A DNA stretch of 9,036 bases, from the NCBI GenBank assembly GCA_003644325.1, contig QNCA01000036.1, positions 1 to 9,036 on the forward strand, written 5' to 3'. This DNA is from Planctomycetota bacterium. GTDB lineage: Bacteria; Planctomycetota; B129-G9. Positions 7,002 through 9,036 of the stretch are shown here, in pieces (within the stretch, counting starts at the first letter, position 1; every line of letters starts with the position of its first letter). A program made the translations under genes and the position numbers. The notes under the pieces were generated by a model. It saw only the letters and a program-made list of their open reading frames with translations, was not told where the DNA came from and did no database searches.

Positions 7002-7167
7002 CCGCGTGCGAACGGGGATTATACGGGAAGACCGGGTGCCTTGTCGAGAAAATTCGCTCTCCCGGGCATGCAAGAACCCTGGGCGCTGCCTGGCACGGCC
7101 CGTACGGGCCGGTGCGGCCTTTCCGGGATTCTCACATGCTCTTCGCCCTCCTCGCGGGGCGCCTTTG
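6992..7167 (-). other. Inverted-repeat cluster; possible structured RNA
   Basis: If transcribed on the minus strand this segment folds well. The ends 7153-7167 and 6992-7006 pair over 15 positions with one G-U and one mismatch. Inside, 7126-7139 pairs with 7066-7079 over 14 continuous positions including three G-U pairs; on the plus strand those three become A-C mismatches, which favours a minus-strand RNA. The apex holds the 16-nt palindrome CGGCCCGTACGGGCCG (7096-7111). The 3' closing strand overlaps the 5' arm of the terminator, so the two folds exclude each other. No known RNA family was recognised. The high G+C content makes chance pairing possible, and the promoter at 7018-7047 would exclude most of it from the iorA mRNA. 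Confidence 0.3.
7018..7047 (-). promoter_or_regulatory. Predicted sigma70 promoter for the iorA operon
   Basis: On the minus strand a -35 box TCGACA (7047-7042; 5 of 6 consensus bases) is followed by an 18-nt spacer and a perfect -10 box TATAAT (7023-7018). Transcription would start near 7011. That gives a leader of about 130 nt and places the terminator-like hairpin within roughly the first 30 nt of RNA. It is the best minus-strand promoter match I found between iorA and the tRNA. Confidence 0.6.
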
Positions 7168-7180
7168 CCGGATAAATTTC

Positions 7181-7208
7181 TTGAAATGCCGGCCGGGGCA
7201 AATATAAT
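7181..7208 (+). promoter_or_regulatory. Sigma70 promoter of the tRNA gene
   Basis: TTGAAA (7181-7186) and a perfect TATAAT (7203-7208) are separated by 16 nt. The expected start near 7215 is about 23 nt before the mature tRNA 5' end, a normal distance for a tRNA promoter. The -35 box is part of a small dyad, ATTTC-TT-GAAAT (7176-7187). The spacer contains the palindrome CCGGCCGG (7189-7196). Confidence 0.8.
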
Positions 7209-7237
7209 CTTTGAAGACAATGCGCGATGACTTACAT

Positions 7238-7310
7238 GGGAGTATAGCTCAATCGGCAGAGCAGTGGACTCATAATCCATTGGTTCCAGGTTCGAGTCCT
7301 GGTACTCCCA
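7238..7310 (+). tRNA. tRNA with anticodon CAU, probably elongator tRNA-Met
   Basis: A complete 73-nt cloverleaf. The acceptor arms GGGAGTA and TACTCCC pair fully, with discriminator A at 7310. The D stem is GCTC/GAGC. The anticodon arm is GTGGA-CTCATAA-TCCAT with anticodon CAT. The T arm is CCAGG-TTCGAGT-CCTGG. The fully paired acceptor end argues against initiator tRNA. CAU is also used by tRNA-Ile2 after lysidine modification, so Met versus Ile is not settled by the anticodon. CCA is not encoded (TTTTT follows), so it must be added by CCA-adding enzyme. It has its own promoter and is transcribed divergently from iorA. Confidence 0.95.
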
Positions 7311-7347
7311 TTTTTGTTTAGAGCCTATCCGAATAACATGTTGGCGC

Positions 7348-7431
7348 AAAGGTGACAGTCACCATCTACGAGCCGGCCCCCCCCCGACAGGTCGGGGGGC
7401 CTGCGCTCCGTAAATGGTGACTGTCACCTTT
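7348..7431. repeat. 84-nt nested palindromic element
   Basis: The outer arms, 18 nt each (7348-7365 and 7414-7431), are perfect reverse complements and contain GGTGACAGTCACC and its complement. Weaker pairs follow inside (7367-7370 with 7409-7412). The core is a perfect 9-bp inverted repeat, CCCCCCGAC (7380-7388) with GTCGGGGGG (7391-7399). The whole unit could form one long hairpin or a cruciform. It has no coding capacity and no T tract after it. It resembles REP- or MITE-like palindromes; copy B of the 38-nt repeat is directly attached on its right. Confidence 0.8.
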
Positions 7432-7469
7432 CAGTCACCGAGGCCGGCAAAAGTCGGTCAACTTGAGTA
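7432..7469 (+). repeat. 38-nt dispersed repeat, copy B
   Basis: It matches 74-111 at 34 of 38 positions in the same orientation; the four differences are all transitions. It abuts the right arm of the 84-nt palindrome and ends 32 nt before the protease start codon, so it forms part of that gene's upstream region. The two copies flank the whole tRNA and metabolic operon block. Confidence 0.7.
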
Positions 7470-7488
7470 AAGGTTGTAATCTATCGTT

Positions 7489-7495
7489 GAGGGAG
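7489..7495 (+). promoter_or_regulatory. Ribosome binding site that sets the protease start
   Basis: GAGGGAG lies 6 nt before the ATG at 7502. The frame is open further upstream to a TTG at 7463, but that start lies inside the 38-nt repeat and would put 13 extra residues before the signal peptide. The ATG with this site is therefore preferred. Confidence 0.8.
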
Positions 7496-7501
7496 TCCGT
7501 C

Positions 7502-8965
7502 ATGAAAAGAGGCATAGCGATTCCGGTCGTTTTGATGATGTTGTGGATGTTGCCGCTGCTGCAGGCGACGACGCCGGGCGATGAACCCGATGCGGCCTCC
7601 CCCCCGGCTGCGGAGCCGCCTGCCGTCGAAGAGCAGCCCGCCCCGGCGGCCGAGGCCGAGGCGATAGCCGCGTTTCAAAAGATAGTAACCGAGGCGAAGG
7701 CCAAGGCGCTGCCGTCGCTGGTCTTCATCAAGCCCGTGCAGGAGCGCCTGGAAGGCGGCGAGGCCCGGCGGCAGCAGGTGTTCGGCAGCGGCGTGATTAT
7801 CGACGGGGAAGGCCATGTGGTTACGAACAATCACGTGGCCGAGAAGGCCAAGCACATACGGTGCGTGCTGTACGACAAGAGCGAGATGGACGCGACGGTC
7901 GTCGGACTGGACCAAGAGACCGACCTGGCGGTGATAAAACTGGACCTGTCGGAATACAAGGGCAAGTTGCCCGTGGCCACGCTGGGCACGTCCTCTGCGC
8001 TGAGCGAGGGCGACTTTGTGATGGCGCTGGGCGCGCCGCTGGGCTTTTCACGCTCGGTGTCGCTGGGCGTCGTGAGCAACCTGGAGCGTTACTTCGATAT
8101 GGCCCCGTACACGCTCTGGATACAAACGGACGCCGCGATTAACCCGGGCAACAGCGGCGGGCCGCTGGTGAACTTGAAGGGGGAAGTCATCGGTATAAAC
8201 TCACTGGGCGTGCCATCCGGGGAGAATCTCGGCTTTGCGATTCCGGTCGATCTGGTCAGGGACATAGCGAGGGAACTTATCGGACGGGCCGCCAAGACCG
8301 GCAAAGAAGGCAAGATAACCCGATCCTGGACCGGGATAAAATTCCAGGAACTGAAGGACTTCTCCAAGAGCGAGACGATCGCCGCGGAGGAGGGGGTGCT
8401 GGTGGGGAGCATATTCCCGAATTCCCCCGCGTCGAAGACCGATTTGCGCGCAGGCGACATTATACAGGAAGTGAACGGCAAAAAGATAAACTGCACCTAT
8501 CGGCACGAATTGCCCGCAACGCAGCGGTTCTTTGCATCCCTTCCCCTGGGCGAGGAGGCGAAACTTGCCGTCCTGCGCGGCAAGGAAAAGATAGAAGTGA
8601 CTATCGTGCCTGAGGTGCGCGGCAAGCGCGAAGGCGACGAGATGGAATGCAAGGACTGGGGCATGACCGTCAAGGAGATAAGCAGACTTACCGGCATCAT
8701 GTCGCGCTTTAAGGAGAATGGCGTCTTTGTGCTGGGTCTGAAGTATGACGGCAACGCCGGCAAGAGCGGTCTTGAACACGGCGACATAATCGTGAAACTG
8801 GGCGGCAAAGAAATAAACAGCCTGGACGAGTTCGAGGCCGAGTACAACGAACTGATAAAACTGGAAAAGGGCAAACGAAAGGTGCTCGTGGAAGTGAATA
8901 GAGTGGGATATGCGCAATACGTGGTGCTGGATTTCAACAAGGAACCGGAGGAAGACGAGGAGTGA
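7502..8965 (+). CDS. HtrA/DegP-type exported serine protease, two PDZ domains
   Basis: A 487-residue trypsin-like protease of the HtrA family (S1C), expected outside the cytoplasmic membrane in protein quality control. Residues 1-23 form a signal peptide: basic MKR, then a hydrophobic stretch ending MLPLLQA. A linker rich in Pro, Ala and Glu follows to about residue 55. The catalytic triad is complete: His111 in VVTNNHVAE, Asp141 in ETDLAVIKL and Ser218 in NPGNSGGPL. The first PDZ domain spans about 275-372 (GVLVGSIFPNSPA, 298-310; AGDIIQEVNGK, 317-327). A second, more divergent one spans about 385-480 (HGDIIVKLGGKEI, 426-438). The protein ends in a short acidic tail, EPEEDEE. Total length is close to other two-PDZ DegP-like proteins. 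It stands alone on the plus strand after the tRNA and repeats; no regulator or sigma factor is beside it. Chaperone versus protease role and substrates cannot be told. Confidence 0.93.
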   Translation: MKRGIAIPVVLMMLWMLPLLQATTPGDEPDAASPPAAEPPAVEEQPAPAAEAEAIAAFQKIVTEAKAKALPSLVFIKPVQERLEGGEARRQQVFGSGVIIDGEGHVVTNNHVAEKAKHIRCVLYDKSEMDATVVGLDQETDLAVIKLDLSEYKGKLPVATLGTSSALSEGDFVMALGAPLGFSRSVSLGVVSNLERYFDMAPYTLWIQTDAAINPGNSGGPLVNLKGEVIGINSLGVPSGENLGFAIPVDLVRDIARELIGRAAKTGKEGKITRSWTGIKFQELKDFSKSETIAAEEGVLVGSIFPNSPASKTDLRAGDIIQEVNGKKINCTYRHELPATQRFFASLPLGEEAKLAVLRGKEKIEVTIVPEVRGKREGDEMECKDWGMTVKEISRLTGIMSRFKENGVFVLGLKYDGNAGKSGLEHGDIIVKLGGKEINSLDEFEAEYNELIKLEKGKRKVLVEVNRVGYAQYVVLDFNKEPEEDEE

Positions 8966-9036
8966 AATCGGGTGAAAGGCGAAAAAGGTAGGCGAGTAGG
9001 AAAGGGCGGAATAATCGCTTGTTGCCCGCTTGCCCG

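Noticed and set aside
7313..7345. GAGCCTATCC stretch considered as an insertion sequence end
   Set aside because: No matching inverted end, target duplication or transposase gene was found in the window.
6930..7349. Open frame of 139 codons on the minus strand across the tRNA
   Set aside because: Part of it is simply the antisense of the tRNA, giving a peptide of the kind often mis-annotated over tRNA genes. The rest covers two promoters and hairpins, and no Shine-Dalgarno site or domain is evident.
7463..7501. TTG start giving a 500-residue protease
   Set aside because: It lies inside the dispersed 38-nt repeat, has no ribosome site of its own and would bury the signal peptide behind 13 residues. 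The ATG at 7502 has a strong site.
8966..9036. Purine-rich tail after the protease searched for a terminator
   Set aside because: A weak GGGC/GCCC pairing exists but with a long loop and no T tract, so no call can be supported.

Overview
The window is bacterial DNA of moderately high G+C. It has Shine-Dalgarno sites, sigma70-type promoters, a tRNA gene without an encoded CCA end, and an exported HtrA-type protease. It holds ferredoxin-linked 2-oxoacid oxidation, an ADP-forming acyl-CoA synthetase and a 3-hydroxyacyl-CoA dehydrogenase/enoyl-CoA hydratase in the archaeal-type domain order. Together these suggest an anaerobe that ferments or oxidises amino acids or other acids. The intergenic DNA is full of palindromes and short repeats, as in many uncultured lineages. 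The phylum cannot be fixed from the sequence alone.

Layout: 1-269 is a gene-free repeat zone with a nested hairpin, one copy of a 38-nt repeat, a heptamer tandem array and two diverged 25-mers. From 6880 down to 270 on the minus strand lie four closely spaced genes in transcription order: iorA, iorB, a fused beta-alpha ADP-forming acyl-CoA synthetase, and a dehydrogenase-hydratase fusion. The gaps are 24, 59 and 33 nt. From 6881 to 7237 is a divergent control region. It has a near-consensus minus-strand promoter, a hairpin followed by seven U residues just downstream of that promoter, other inverted repeats, and a near-consensus plus-strand promoter for the tRNA. A tRNA with anticodon CAU is at 7238-7310. 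An 84-nt nested palindrome and the second copy of the 38-nt repeat fill most of 7311-7501. A secreted serine protease with two PDZ domains runs from 7502 to 8965. I see nothing definite in the final 71 bases.

How the genes work together (inference): IorAB oxidatively decarboxylates an aryl-2-oxoacid to an aryl-acyl-CoA and reduces ferredoxin. The synthetase can then release the free acid and make ATP from ADP and phosphate. The dehydrogenase-hydratase would handle a beta-oxidation step. That step is not needed for indoleacetyl-CoA or phenylacetyl-CoA, so the operon's real substrate range is an open question. No complete new defence or mobile system is visible. The most unusual items are a palindrome inserted in frame inside the synthetase gene, the terminator-like leader of iorA, and the family of GTGAC/GTCAC palindromes and 38-nt repeats flanking the operon-tRNA block.
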